The notes below the pieces were generated by a model. The model did not search any database. It was not told the origin of the DNA and saw only the letters and a program-made list of their open reading frames with translations. From Bacilli bacterium (GTDB lineage: Bacteria; Bacillota_I; Bacilli_A; RFN20; CAG-826), in the NCBI GenBank assembly GCA_017447305.1, contig JAFSNY010000045.1, positions 1-52,860 of the forward strand: a stretch of 52,860 nt of DNA. The letters run 5' to 3'. A program made the position numbers and the translations under genes. Shown here in pieces: positions 1 through 7,568 of this stretch (position 1 is its first letter; each line of letters opens with the position of its first letter).

Positions 1-32
1 ATCCTTATTTATTTTACCAAGGAAGAAAAAGC

Positions 33-46
33 GACCCCTAGGGGTC
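33..46 (-). terminator. Perfect palindrome, possible terminator
   Basis: A 14-bp perfect palindrome (GACCCCTAGGGGTC). Read on the minus strand it gives a 5-bp stem with a 4-nt loop, followed by GC and five T residues, which is terminator-like. It lies beyond the topA terminator, so it could be a back-up terminator or end a short transcript. No gene is visible in positions 1-120. Confidence 0.35.
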
Positions 47-124
47 AACATTAATGCATCCCTTGGATACATATATTGTTAATGAGATGTTAAGAAAATT
101 ATATGATATCTCGCCTAGAATTAA

Positions 125-153
125 AATAATGGACCATCAAACGATCCATTATT
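125..153 (-). terminator. topA intrinsic terminator
   Basis: Two 9-bp arms (AATAATGGA at 125-133 and TCCATTATT at 145-153) enclose an 11-nt loop. On the minus strand a short T-rich stretch follows. The stem overlaps the topA stop codon, so it ends the minus-strand topA transcript. Confidence 0.7.
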
Positions 154-2251
154 TCTTATATTTTGTTTTACGTGGAAGTTTTTCCATATGGTGACATTTT
201 GGATAATTAGTGCATCCAAGGAAATAACCATGGGAACCTCTCTTCTTGATGAGATTACCATCTTCGCAGTCAGGGCATTTTTTATAGATGGTTACTTCAT
301 CCGCGGTTGGAGCTTCATTTTCGACATAATCACAATTTGGATAATCGGAACAAGCGATGAAGGAACGGCCATTTTTCATCTTACGATAAACTAGTTCATG
401 GACGTTACATTTTGGGCAAGTACGACCGACTTTTTCAATTTCCTTTTCTTCTTTTTTAACATATTTACATTTTGGATAATTGCTGCAGCCGATGAATTGT
501 CCGTGTTTACCTTCTTTATAGACGAGGTTCGCTCCACATTCTGGACATTTTTCTCCAGTGGTAATGCCACCTTCTTTTTTAATCTTCTCGTTAGCGTCAT
601 TCACATCATCGATAAATGGTTGGTAGAATCTTTCGAGAACTTGATTTCTAGTTTCAATACCTTTAGAAACATTATCGAGTTGGGTTTCCATCTTTGCAGT
701 GTATTTAACATTAACGACATCAGCGAAGTAGTTTTCTAAAACATATACAGTCTTCTTACCTTGATCGGTAATAGAGATATTTCCTTGAGAATTCGTTGTG
801 TATCCGCGTTGTTTTAATGTTTTGATGGTTGAGGCATAGGTTGATGGACGTCCAATTCCAACTTCTTCCATTAACTTAACGACCTTCGCTTCAGAGTAAT
901 GCGCGGGTGGTTGGGTGAACTTTTGTTCCACTTCTTTTTGAATTAATGGAAGCACTTCTCCTTCAACGAGTTCTGGGAAAGAGATGACTTTTTCTTTTTT
1001 ATCATCTAAGATTTCATAACCTTTAAATAGTGTACGGGTAATTTCAAAAGAAAGAGTGACTCCATTACTCTCTAAAGTGATTTCCATAACTTCTTCGGTT
1101 TTGGATTTCATTAAGCTCGCTAAAGCGCGGTTATAAATTAATTTGTACAATTTATATTCATCACCATCTTTTAAGAATTTCTTAATATATTCAGGAGTGT
1201 GGTGATTACTGGTTGGACGGATGGCTTCATGAGCATCTTGCATGTTAGAAATACTCTTAAGTTTCTTTGGATGACCTAGATATTCCTTGCCAAAGGTTTC
1301 AAGGATGAAGTTGGTTGCTCTTTGAGTGTATGTTGGGGATAAGCGGGTAGAATCTGTTCTAATATATGTGATTAAACCCATGTGCTCATCACCAACGGTG
1401 ATACCTTCATAAAGTTTTTGAGCGATAGACTGTGTCTTTTCTGTCCCAAATCTAAGTTTAGCGAAGGCTTCTTGTTGTAGAGTGGATGTCGTAAATGGTT
1501 CTTTACTTTCTTTAGTAACAACTTTTCTTGAGATTTCTTTAATAACAAGGTTATCTCCAAGCATTTTAAGTAAGGCGTCCGCGTCTTCTTTATTATTTAA
1601 TTTAGCTTTTTGACCATTGATGGTTTGAAGTGTTAGTTCGTATTCGGTTTTATCAATTATTGTTTTTGCGTTTAAAACCCAATATTCTTCACTGACGAAT
1701 TTATCGATTTCTTCTTCATGATCGCAAATCATCTTTAAAGTCGCAGATTGCACGCGACCTGCGGATTTAGATTTAATCTTACGAGAAACAAGACCAGAAA
1801 GGGTGAAGCCAATAATGCGGTCAATGATTCTTCTTGCTTCTTGTGAGGAGACAAGATTTAAGTCGATAGTTCTTGGAGTTTCAAGCGCTTCAGTGATGGA
1901 AGCACGAGTAATCTCGTGAAACTCTAATCTTTTAGTTTTTTCAATATCGAGTTTAAGCACTCTTGCGAGATGCCATGCGATTGCTTCACCTTCTCTATCA
2001 GGGTCGGTGGCAAGGATGACTTCATCGGCGTGAGCAGCTTTTCTAATTAACTCATTAACCACGCTTCTCTTCTTTGGAGAAATAACATAGTTAGGGGTAA
2101 AATCGTTATCAATATCCACGCCCAAACCACCTCTGCCGGTTGTGGCTAGGTCACATATGTGACCTATAGAAGCTTCAACCATGTAGTCTTGGCCTAGGTA
2201 TCTTTTGATTGTTGCACACTTCGCTGGAGACTCGACGATAACTAGTTTCAT
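149..2251 (-). CDS. topA: DNA topoisomerase I
   Basis: Type IA topoisomerase of about 700 aa that relaxes negative supercoils through a covalent tyrosine intermediate. The N-terminal Toprim domain carries the TDPDREGE acidic motif near residues 82-90, and the active-site motif YIRTDST places the catalytic Tyr near residue 296. Three C-terminal four-cysteine zinc ribbons are visible (CPEC..CSNYPKC, CPKC..CSDYPNC, CPDC..CTNYPKC). The open frame extends further upstream, but the ATG at 2251 is chosen because MKLVIVESPAK is the family's usual N-terminus and GAGG lies just upstream. It follows dprA as in Bacillus but has its own promoter. Confidence 0.97.
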   Translation of the reverse strand: MKLVIVESPAKCATIKRYLGQDYMVEASIGHICDLATTGRGGLGVDIDNDFTPNYVISPKKRSVVNELIRKAAHADEVILATDPDREGEAIAWHLARVLKLDIEKTKRLEFHEITRASITEALETPRTIDLNLVSSQEARRIIDRIIGFTLSGLVSRKIKSKSAGRVQSATLKMICDHEEEIDKFVSEEYWVLNAKTIIDKTEYELTLQTINGQKAKLNNKEDADALLKMLGDNLVIKEISRKVVTKESKEPFTTSTLQQEAFAKLRFGTEKTQSIAQKLYEGITVGDEHMGLITYIRTDSTRLSPTYTQRATNFILETFGKEYLGHPKKLKSISNMQDAHEAIRPTSNHHTPEYIKKFLKDGDEYKLYKLIYNRALASLMKSKTEEVMEITLESNGVTLSFEITRTLFKGYEILDDKKEKVISFPELVEGEVLPLIQKEVEQKFTQPPAHYSEAKVVKLMEEVGIGRPSTYASTIKTLKQRGYTTNSQGNISITDQGKKTVYVLENYFADVVNVKYTAKMETQLDNVSKGIETRNQVLERFYQPFIDDVNDANEKIKKEGGITTGEKCPECGANLVYKEGKHGQFIGCSNYPKCKYVKKEEKEIEKVGRTCPKCNVHELVYRKMKNGRSFIACSDYPNCDYVENEAPTADEVTIYKKCPDCEDGNLIKKRGSHGYFLGCTNYPKCHHMEKLPRKTKYKK

Positions 2252-2267
2252 AAAAACCTCACACAAA

Positions 2268-2296
2268 AATATAATGACGTAATATATCAATGTCAA
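2268..2296 (-). promoter_or_regulatory. topA promoter (SigA type)
   Basis: Minus-strand TTGACA (2291-2296) and TATATT (2268-2273) are separated by exactly 17 bp. The predicted start leaves a leader of only about 10 nt, which contains the GAGG ribosome-binding site. It would allow topA to be transcribed separately from dprA. Confidence 0.75.
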
Positions 2297-2369
2297 TAGG
2301 GTGAATTCCTTATATCCTTAATTAAATAAATACAATTTTTATTTAAACAATTTTCGGATTTTTTTCTTT

Positions 2370-3149
2370 CTAATAATTCCCCAAAAGTTCAATGATTTCT
2401 TCCTTGGTTTCAATTAATTCTGCCCCTTCATAGATTAGATGATTATTTATTGTTCCATCGTTATATGGATGAGGGATACAGTAAACGGTTATTCCGTTCA
2501 TTAACGCTAAATCGATGGTGATAAGAGTGCCAGATCTTTCTCTTACTTCTGGAACAATCACTGCTTTTGATATGCCAACGATAATACGATTGCGAGATGG
2601 GAGTTTTGCTGGAACAATTTCAAAAGGAAATGGGTATTCAGAGATGATTAAATGATGTTTGGACATAATCTTATAAATATCTCGGCTGGAATAAGGGTAA
2701 CACTCACTTATACAGCAAGGCAAAACTCCGATGGTCTTTCCACCACTTTCAATTACTTGTCGATGCGCATAGCTATCAATCCCAATGGCCATTCCAGAAA
2801 CTAAGATGTTTTTAACTGATAAAGCATCCGCGACCATCCTTGTGGCGTCTAGTCCATATTCACTCGCTTCTCTTGAACCGACAAGTGCGACATTCTTGTT
2901 CGTATCGCTTATTAGTGATATGTCGCCTCTATAATACAAAACAAAAGGCGGATGATAGATCTTGGATAATCGTTCTGGGTAGATGCCTTCATCAAATATG
3001 GTTATACATTTCTTTCTTAATTCTTCGGGGAAAGATTCGTATATTGACCAATCAACTTCTTCTCTACTTCTGAGAGCTTTATAGATGTTGTTCCAGTCTC
3101 CGTTATACTTTAGGGAAAAATAAATCAAGATATCTCTTCTATCTCTCAT
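2370..3149 (-). CDS. dprA: DNA-processing protein DprA
   Basis: DprA/Smf protein, 259 aa, which in transformable bacteria loads RecA on incoming single-stranded DNA. The Rossmann-like core is clear: the GSREASEYG motif, SGMAIGIDSYAH, GVLPC followed by YP, and the PSRNRIIVGIS / ERSGTLIT motifs that line the DNA-binding pocket. The protein is short for the family. It keeps a short helical N-terminal region but has no C-terminal winged-helix domain. The ATG at 3149 is preceded by GGAGG at good spacing, but that sequence is the 3' arm of a hairpin (see the repeat entry). Order rbgA-rnhB-dprA-topA is typical of Bacilli. Together with comFA and comFC it suggests a competence system, now or formerly. 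Confidence 0.93.
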   Translation of the reverse strand: MRDRRDILIYFSLKYNGDWNNIYKALRSREEVDWSIYESFPEELRKKCITIFDEGIYPERLSKIYHPPFVLYYRGDISLISDTNKNVALVGSREASEYGLDATRMVADALSVKNILVSGMAIGIDSYAHRQVIESGGKTIGVLPCCISECYPYSSRDIYKIMSKHHLIISEYPFPFEIVPAKLPSRNRIIVGISKAVIVPEVRERSGTLITIDLALMNGITVYCIPHPYNDGTINNHLIYEGAELIETKEEIIELLGNY

Positions 3150-3157
3150 AAAAAAAT

Positions 3158-3203
3158 CCTCCTACTTATATATAGGGAGGAAATCGCATTTTTCGTTAAA
3201 AAA
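3158..3203 (-). repeat. Hairpin repeat copy A, overlapping the dprA ribosome-binding site
   Basis: On the minus strand CCTCC (3176-3180) can pair with GGAGG (3158-3162), and a T-run follows directly before the dprA ATG. The structure therefore looks like a terminator and also hides the dprA ribosome-binding site. The 12-nt loop (TACTTATATATA on plus) and the flanking ATTTTTCGNTAAAAAA are shared with 20225-20273, where the stem is CCCC/GGGG. Both copies begin a few bases after the stop codon of the upstream gene. Confidence 0.6.
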
Positions 3204-3205
3204 TT

Positions 3206-3838
3206 TTAAAAAAGTGAAATTTTCTTAATTAAAGACTCTTTTACAGGCTTATATGAGAAGCGATGAAGACCTTTCTTTGGCCCATATTTATCAAGCGCTT
3301 CTAAATGATCCTTAGTCCCATACCCTTTATTATCCTTAATATTATATTCAGGGTATTGCTTGTCGAGTTCATAACATATATGGTCTCTTGTGACTTTAGC
3401 GATGATGCTCGCTGCTGCGATGCATAATGCTTTAGCGTCACCTTTAATAATTGCGTCTTGTGGTTTTTTAATATGTTTTAATGTCACCGCATCAGTTAAA
3501 ACAAAATCATATGGGTGATGCATATCTTCTAACGCTATTTCCATCGCCAATCTTGAAGCTTCTAAGATATTTATTTCATCAATCTTTTCTGGAGAGATGA
3601 TGCCCACTCCAACAGCGATCGCGTTTTCTTTAATAACTTGATATGCTTCTTCTCTCTTTTTTTCCGTTAATTTTTTAGAATCGTTAATTAATTCTGAAGT
3701 AAAGTTCTTTGGTAAAATTACCGCGGCGGCAACGACAGGTCCAAGAAGACATCCTCTTCCTGCTTCGTCGCATCCAGCGATATAACATATATTCTCTTTG
3801 TAATATTTCTTTTCTAAATCTAACGCCATAACAGCCAT
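3206..3838 (-). CDS. rnhB: Ribonuclease HII
   Basis: RNase HII, 210 aa, which cuts RNA in RNA-DNA hybrids and at misincorporated ribonucleotides. Signature motifs are GCDEAGRG near the N-terminus (catalytic Asp and Glu), the DSKKL motif, and KGDAKALCIAAASIIAKV with the following RD. Its start lies within the last codons of rbgA (19-nt overlap), so the two are translationally coupled. ATG at 3838 or at 3829 could be used, and neither has a strong Shine-Dalgarno sequence. The stop is followed within a few bases by the hairpin repeat that precedes dprA. Confidence 0.95.
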   Translation of the reverse strand: MAVMALDLEKKYYKENICYIAGCDEAGRGCLLGPVVAAAVILPKNFTSELINDSKKLTEKKREEAYQVIKENAIAVGVGIISPEKIDEINILEASRLAMEIALEDMHHPYDFVLTDAVTLKHIKKPQDAIIKGDAKALCIAAASIIAKVTRDHICYELDKQYPEYNIKDNKGYGTKDHLEALDKYGPKKGLHRFSYKPVKESLIKKISLF

Positions 3839-4668
3839 TCAAGGGTAATTTTCCCTAATTTGCCATTTTTAAATTCATGAAGAAGGAGAGATTCCGCTTT
3901 TTCAATATCTTCTTCCCCGGCTTTAATTAATCCACGTCTTTTCGCGATATGTTTCATCGTTTCTAGATAATCACCAATATCATTTATATCAAATCTAGAC
4001 AAAGCATTAGGATATTTCTCTTTTAAGAATTTAAGGAGATACATGCATAAATCAGAGTTTGGAAGAATCTCTTCTTTAATTGATCCAAGAAGAGCAAGTT
4101 TTGTCGCTTTATCTTTATTCTCGTAACTCATTGGTAAAACCCCGGGAGTGTCCAATAATTCAAAATCATTACTGACCTTGATCCATTGTTCCCCTCTTGT
4201 GAAACCAGGTTTATTTTGGACACCTGCAGCTTTTCTAGAAGCAAGGCGATTAATTAATGAAGATTTACCAACATTAGGAATCCCGAGGATCATCGCTCTA
4301 ATTGGTTGTGGCTTCATGCCTTTTTTGCGGTCTTTCTCGCGTTTTTCTTCCCCGAGAATATTAACAGCCTTAGCGATTTCTTTTTCCGCGCTTTCCTTGG
4401 TTAAATCAAGCGCAAGCACTTTATCATATCTTTGGGATAATTTTTCTGACCATAATTTGGTTTGATGGTCATCCGCTAAATCGATTTTACTTAAGATAAC
4501 TAGTTTCTTTTTATTTTGTGTTGCATCCTCTAGATTTTCATTTATAGAAGATAATGGCGCGCGCGCGTCTAAAAGCTCGATGATGACATCGACAGCTTTA
4601 ATTTTCCCTTCTATTTCTCTAAGGGCTTTGGACATATGTCCAGGAAACCAATGTATTTGTTTAGGCAT
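3820..4668 (-). CDS. rbgA: Ribosome biogenesis GTPase RbgA (YlqF)
   Basis: Circularly permuted GTPase, 282 aa, needed for late assembly of the 50S subunit in Bacillus. The G motifs come in permuted order: the G4-type motif LSKIDLAD comes before the P-loop GIPNVGKSS, and the DTPG motif follows. The N-terminal IHWFPGHMSKALRE is typical of YlqF. The C-terminal region is helical, as in the family. It starts 2 nt after lepB and overlaps rnhB. This lepB-rbgA-rnhB order matches Bacillus, where rplS lies just upstream as it does here. Confidence 0.96.
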   Translation of the reverse strand: MPKQIHWFPGHMSKALREIEGKIKAVDVIIELLDARAPLSSINENLEDATQNKKKLVILSKIDLADDHQTKLWSEKLSQRYDKVLALDLTKESAEKEIAKAVNILGEEKREKDRKKGMKPQPIRAMILGIPNVGKSSLINRLASRKAAGVQNKPGFTRGEQWIKVSNDFELLDTPGVLPMSYENKDKATKLALLGSIKEEILPNSDLCMYLLKFLKEKYPNALSRFDINDIGDYLETMKHIAKRRGLIKAGEEDIEKAESLLLHEFKNGKLGKITLEWLLWR

Positions 4669-4670
4669 AA

Positions 4671-5405
4671 TTATAAAAAGTAGATTGGGGTTTTATAGTA
4701 TTTATAGTCGTATAATTTTGACACTGTTTTACCACTAATAATTTGTTTTTCTAATGTACATGTCCCCTCAATTGCGGATAAAACACCAGCGATGTACATC
4801 TTTTTGATTACTCCAACATCTTGAGAATCACGGCTATTCGCACAGTTATCTCCAAGCACCCAATATTCATTTTCGTTTAAGGTGTGCTCTGGATGATCTT
4901 TCTTGGTAATTGAGGAGATATTACGAGAAAATGGTAAATTTGGAGAAACCCATTCACCATCAATCTTATAAGAAATGACACTGTTGACGATTTTAAATGT
5001 TTCGCCTGGTAAAGCGATAACGCGTTTGATCTTATAATCGGCGTCTTGCTTTAAGACTTCTTTACCACTCGCGTCAATGGTATAGCAATCATTGTAGTAA
5101 GTGATAACAATATCAAAGTGTTTTAAAGAATTAATGGCTTGTTTAGAACTATTTGCATACCCGAATTGAATGTTCTTTTCAATAACTGCATTAGTTTTAC
5201 CATCGACACTTGTTGATGAATCAGCGTTTAATGTTGGTCTCATTGATTCTCCATCAATATAAATAGAGATAAAGTTTCTCTTTTTGAAAACGGAGAACAG
5301 ACTAAATGAAAGAGTAACGACCAAAGCAAAATATAAGGTCGGGAAAAACAAAGGTTTGACCTTATTGATAAAACGACTCATTTTGCTTTTTGTGGTTTCT
5401 TTCAT
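4671..5405 (-). CDS. lepB: Signal peptidase I
   Basis: Type I signal peptidase, 244 aa, which removes signal peptides from secreted proteins. One N-terminal membrane segment spans about residues 19-40. Box B GESMRPTL carries the catalytic Ser near residue 54, the general-base Lys is in KRVIALPGE near residue 127, and the GDN / SRDSQDVG box is present. It is somewhat longer than typical because of insertions between the Ser and Lys boxes. There is no clear Shine-Dalgarno sequence. The leader holds an inverted repeat (CATTCATC/GATGAATG). It is separated from rplS by a terminator. Confidence 0.95.
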   Translation of the reverse strand: MKETTKSKMSRFINKVKPLFFPTLYFALVVTLSFSLFSVFKKRNFISIYIDGESMRPTLNADSSTSVDGKTNAVIEKNIQFGYANSSKQAINSLKHFDIVITYYNDCYTIDASGKEVLKQDADYKIKRVIALPGETFKIVNSVISYKIDGEWVSPNLPFSRNISSITKKDHPEHTLNENEYWVLGDNCANSRDSQDVGVIKKMYIAGVLSAIEGTCTLEKQIISGKTVSKLYDYKYYKTPIYFL

Positions 5406-5421
5406 AATTTAATATTCATTC

Positions 5422-5457
5422 ATCGATCTGTAATAGATGAATGTTTTCTTTATCATA
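5422..5457 (-). promoter_or_regulatory. Possible lepB promoter and leader hairpin
   Basis: An extended -10-like sequence TGTTATGAT (TATGAT at 5452-5457, minus) lies just after the rplS terminator. It is followed in the lepB leader by an 8-bp inverted repeat CATTCATC/GATGAATG. There is no good -35 and no Shine-Dalgarno, so this is tentative. Confidence 0.35.
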
Positions 5458-5463
5458 ACAAAA

Positions 5464-5483
5464 AAGTGGGACATTGCCCACTT
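5464..5483 (-). terminator. rplS intrinsic terminator
   Basis: A 7-bp stem AAGTGGG/CCCACTT with a 6-nt loop is followed on the minus strand by a run of T residues. It separates rplS from the lepB operon. Confidence 0.85.
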
Positions 5484-5499
5484 CTTTAGAATTTTCGTA

Positions 5500-5847
5500 T
5501 TAGAGAACTTCTTTAATACGAGCGGATTTTCCAGAACGTTTACGGATGTAGAAGATTTTATTTCTTCTAACTTTACCTCTTCTCACAACGGTAATGGTTG
5601 CGATAGAAGGGGAATTTAATGGGAAAGTTCTTTCAACACCGATGCCAGATGAAATTTTACGAACTGTAAATGTTTCACTAACTCCTGAACCACGTCTTTG
5701 AATGACGACGCCTTCAAAGTTTTGAATTCTGGATTTATTTCCTTCGATAATTCTAACGGAAACTCTAACAGTGTCACCAGAATTGAATTCAGGGAGGTCA
5801 TGGCGGATTTGTGAAGCGGTAATTTCATTAACTAAATTACTATTCAT
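5500..5847 (-). CDS. rplS: 50S ribosomal protein L19
   Basis: Ribosomal protein L19, 115 aa, at the interface of the 30S and 50S subunits. The sequence shows the family's hallmark segments: [47 protein letters not shown] and a basic C-terminus with [17 protein letters not shown]. The length matches the family. The ATG at 5847 has an AGGAGG sequence a few bases upstream. It forms its own transcription unit, with a strong promoter and a structured leader before it and a terminator after it. Confidence 0.98.
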   Translation of the reverse strand: MNSNLVNEITASQIRHDLPEFNSGDTVRVSVRIIEGNKSRIQNFEGVVIQRRGSGVSETFTVRKISSGIGVERTFPLNSPSIATITVVRRGKVRRNKIFYIRKRSGKSARIKEVL

Positions 5848-5859
5848 GCTTATTTCCTC

Positions 5860-5928
5860 CTAACAAATGTGTTCTCTTGGTGTTCATTCTCATATTGACA
5901 GCGGAGCACCCGTAGCACTGCACGTGCT
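5860..5928 (-). promoter_or_regulatory. Structured rplS leader (L19-leader-like)
   Basis: The roughly 80-nt rplS leader can form AGCAC/GTGCT and CAGTG/CGCTG stems, followed by two near-repeats of AACACCAAGAGAACAC type before the ribosome-binding site. Ribosomal protein L19 leaders with autoregulatory structure are known in Bacilli. Position and length fit, but I have not matched the Rfam covariance model. Confidence 0.45.
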
Positions 5929-5933
5929 TTGAT

Positions 5934-5962
5934 ATATTATCAATAAGTAAAAAATCTTGCAA
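5934..5962 (-). promoter_or_regulatory. rplS promoter (SigA type)
   Basis: Minus-strand TTGCAA (5957-5962) and TAATAT (5934-5939) are separated by exactly 17 bp and sit immediately upstream of the structured L19 leader. Confidence 0.7.
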
Positions 5963-5986
5963 TATTATTTTTAAAATCTTTAAAAA

Positions 5987-6005
5987 GCGTCCCATAACGG
6001 AACGC
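5987..6005 (-). terminator. Terminator after the lipoprotein gene
   Basis: A 7-bp stem (GCGTCCC/GGAACGC with one G-T pair) and a 5-nt loop are followed on the minus strand by five T residues. It ends the aminopeptidase-lipoprotein unit before the rplS promoter. Confidence 0.8.
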
Positions 6006-6026
6006 CTTCTTAAGTGATTTGTTTGA

Positions 6027-7553
6027 TTAATTATTTTTGAGCAAGTTGATGATAGCGCCTAAATTAATGGTGTTCTTTTCATATTCCGCAAGTTCTTCAT
6101 CGCTTGGAATATGAGAAGCAACATTACGGTTGTAGCGGATTCTTGCTTCGACATCCGCACTAGCGTTATTAATGTAGATTGAAGTTGCTTGATCTTCAGT
6201 TTCTGGATCAATTTCTCTTTCATTTTCAAAAGAGAATCCTTCAACATCAAGACGAGCGTAGTCTAATTTCTTATCAGCGCCAGCTTCCATAACCATGGTG
6301 ATTTTATCAAATGAGATTTCATCTAGGACAAAATAGTCATCAATATCAAACTCAAATGGGAGTTCTTCTTCCACGGTTTCCATTAATTTATCAAGGAATT
6401 CCATATCTTTTTCCCAGTTATCTTTTGTAACAGATAATTCAATTCCAAGGAAATGATCTTCGTCACTAGTAACTTTAATGCTGACTAAATCGCTAACGAG
6501 ATATCCGTTATTGTTAGCAAAACTCTTAAGAGAAAGAAGAACATCAACGAAGCTAATACTTGAGAAAATGGAACTTTCATCTTCAAGTGATGTCAATTCT
6601 GATGTCATCATTTCTTCTTTGAAGTCATTAATGATAACTGGAATATATTCAGAAATGCCAGTAAGACAAAGTTTTCCACTATCAGGAATCATCATTTTAA
6701 TCATTGTTGGAAGATATGACATGCTGTCATCGACAAGTGTTGAAACAACACCAGTAGCGGTATCAACAAGGTCTTTAGAAAGATGGAGATATTCTTTGTC
6801 ATTCTTGTGATAAAGTTCCATTGTATTATCAACCAAGGAATACACTCCCATTTTTTCTTTTCCGTTTTCATCAAGTCGAGAGCAATTAACTGTGCCTTTG
6901 GTATCCTTTAACTCCATATAACCTAACAGGTTACTAGTGTCTTCTTCTTCGTTTTTAAGGATGGTTTCACCAAGAGACACGTTAAATCCGACATCTTTAA
7001 TGCCAACATTAATTGTATCTTCAACAATGATTGGTTCGGCTTCTGAAGTTAATTCACTAACAGGTTCCATTTCAGAAACGTATTCACTAACTAACTCTTC
7101 TGAAAGATCTTCAGACTCTTCTTCTGGATGAATTACTTTTTGAGTTTTTGCTCTTAAATCGAGAGAAAGATCCTTAGCGGAAATATCAAAGCCAGCGCTT
7201 GTTTCAAATCCTTTTAAGGTTTCAGCGATGACTTCCGCTATTTTATCTGATAAATCATTAACATTTGGTTCAGTAATTTGGAACTGTTCAACATCATCAT
7301 AGTTCATCGGTTCAATTGCTTCTTCTTCCTCTGAAGTAATAACTGACTCTTCGACTGGCGTCGATTCTTCTTCGCTATCTAGTAAAGATTCCTCACTAGC
7401 TGGAGTAATAGATGATTCTTCAACTGGTGTTGATTCTTCGCTTACAGGAGTGACGGATGATTCATCACTATTTGTTTTTGGATTTTTGCCTCCACAGGCA
7501 CTGAGCAAGAATAATGCTACGATGGAGCTAATAAGTAAATTTCTTTTCTTCAT
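6027..7553 (-). CDS. Large Ser/Glu-rich lipoprotein of unknown function
   Basis: Predicted lipoprotein, 508 aa. A signal peptide (MKKR then a hydrophobic run) ends in the lipobox LLSACGG, with the lipidated Cys at residue 20. Residues about 30-80 are a low-complexity linker of repeated EES and PVEES units, which probably acts as a flexible spacer from the membrane. The rest is acidic and predicted globular, with repeated segments of the kind GYMELKDTKG and GFNVSLGE, which would fit a beta-rich fold. I do not recognise the family. It starts 15 nt after the M29 aminopeptidase gene, so the two are probably cotranscribed, and it ends at a clear terminator. Confidence 0.75.
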   Translation of the reverse strand: MKKRNLLISSIVALFLLSACGGKNPKTNSDESSVTPVSEESTPVEESSITPASEESLLDSEEESTPVEESVITSEEEEAIEPMNYDDVEQFQITEPNVNDLSDKIAEVIAETLKGFETSAGFDISAKDLSLDLRAKTQKVIHPEEESEDLSEELVSEYVSEMEPVSELTSEAEPIIVEDTINVGIKDVGFNVSLGETILKNEEEDTSNLLGYMELKDTKGTVNCSRLDENGKEKMGVYSLVDNTMELYHKNDKEYLHLSKDLVDTATGVVSTLVDDSMSYLPTMIKMMIPDSGKLCLTGISEYIPVIINDFKEEMMTSELTSLEDESSIFSSISFVDVLLSLKSFANNNGYLVSDLVSIKVTSDEDHFLGIELSVTKDNWEKDMEFLDKLMETVEEELPFEFDIDDYFVLDEISFDKITMVMEAGADKKLDYARLDVEGFSFENEREIDPETEDQATSIYINNASADVEARIRYNRNVASHIPSDEELAEYEKNTINLGAIINLLKNN

Positions 7554-7568
7554 AGTTTTGTCTCCTAA

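Noticed and set aside
398-739. 113-aa plus-strand ORF
   Set aside because: Lies entirely antisense to the topA zinc-finger region and has a Phe-rich composition typical of a shadow frame.
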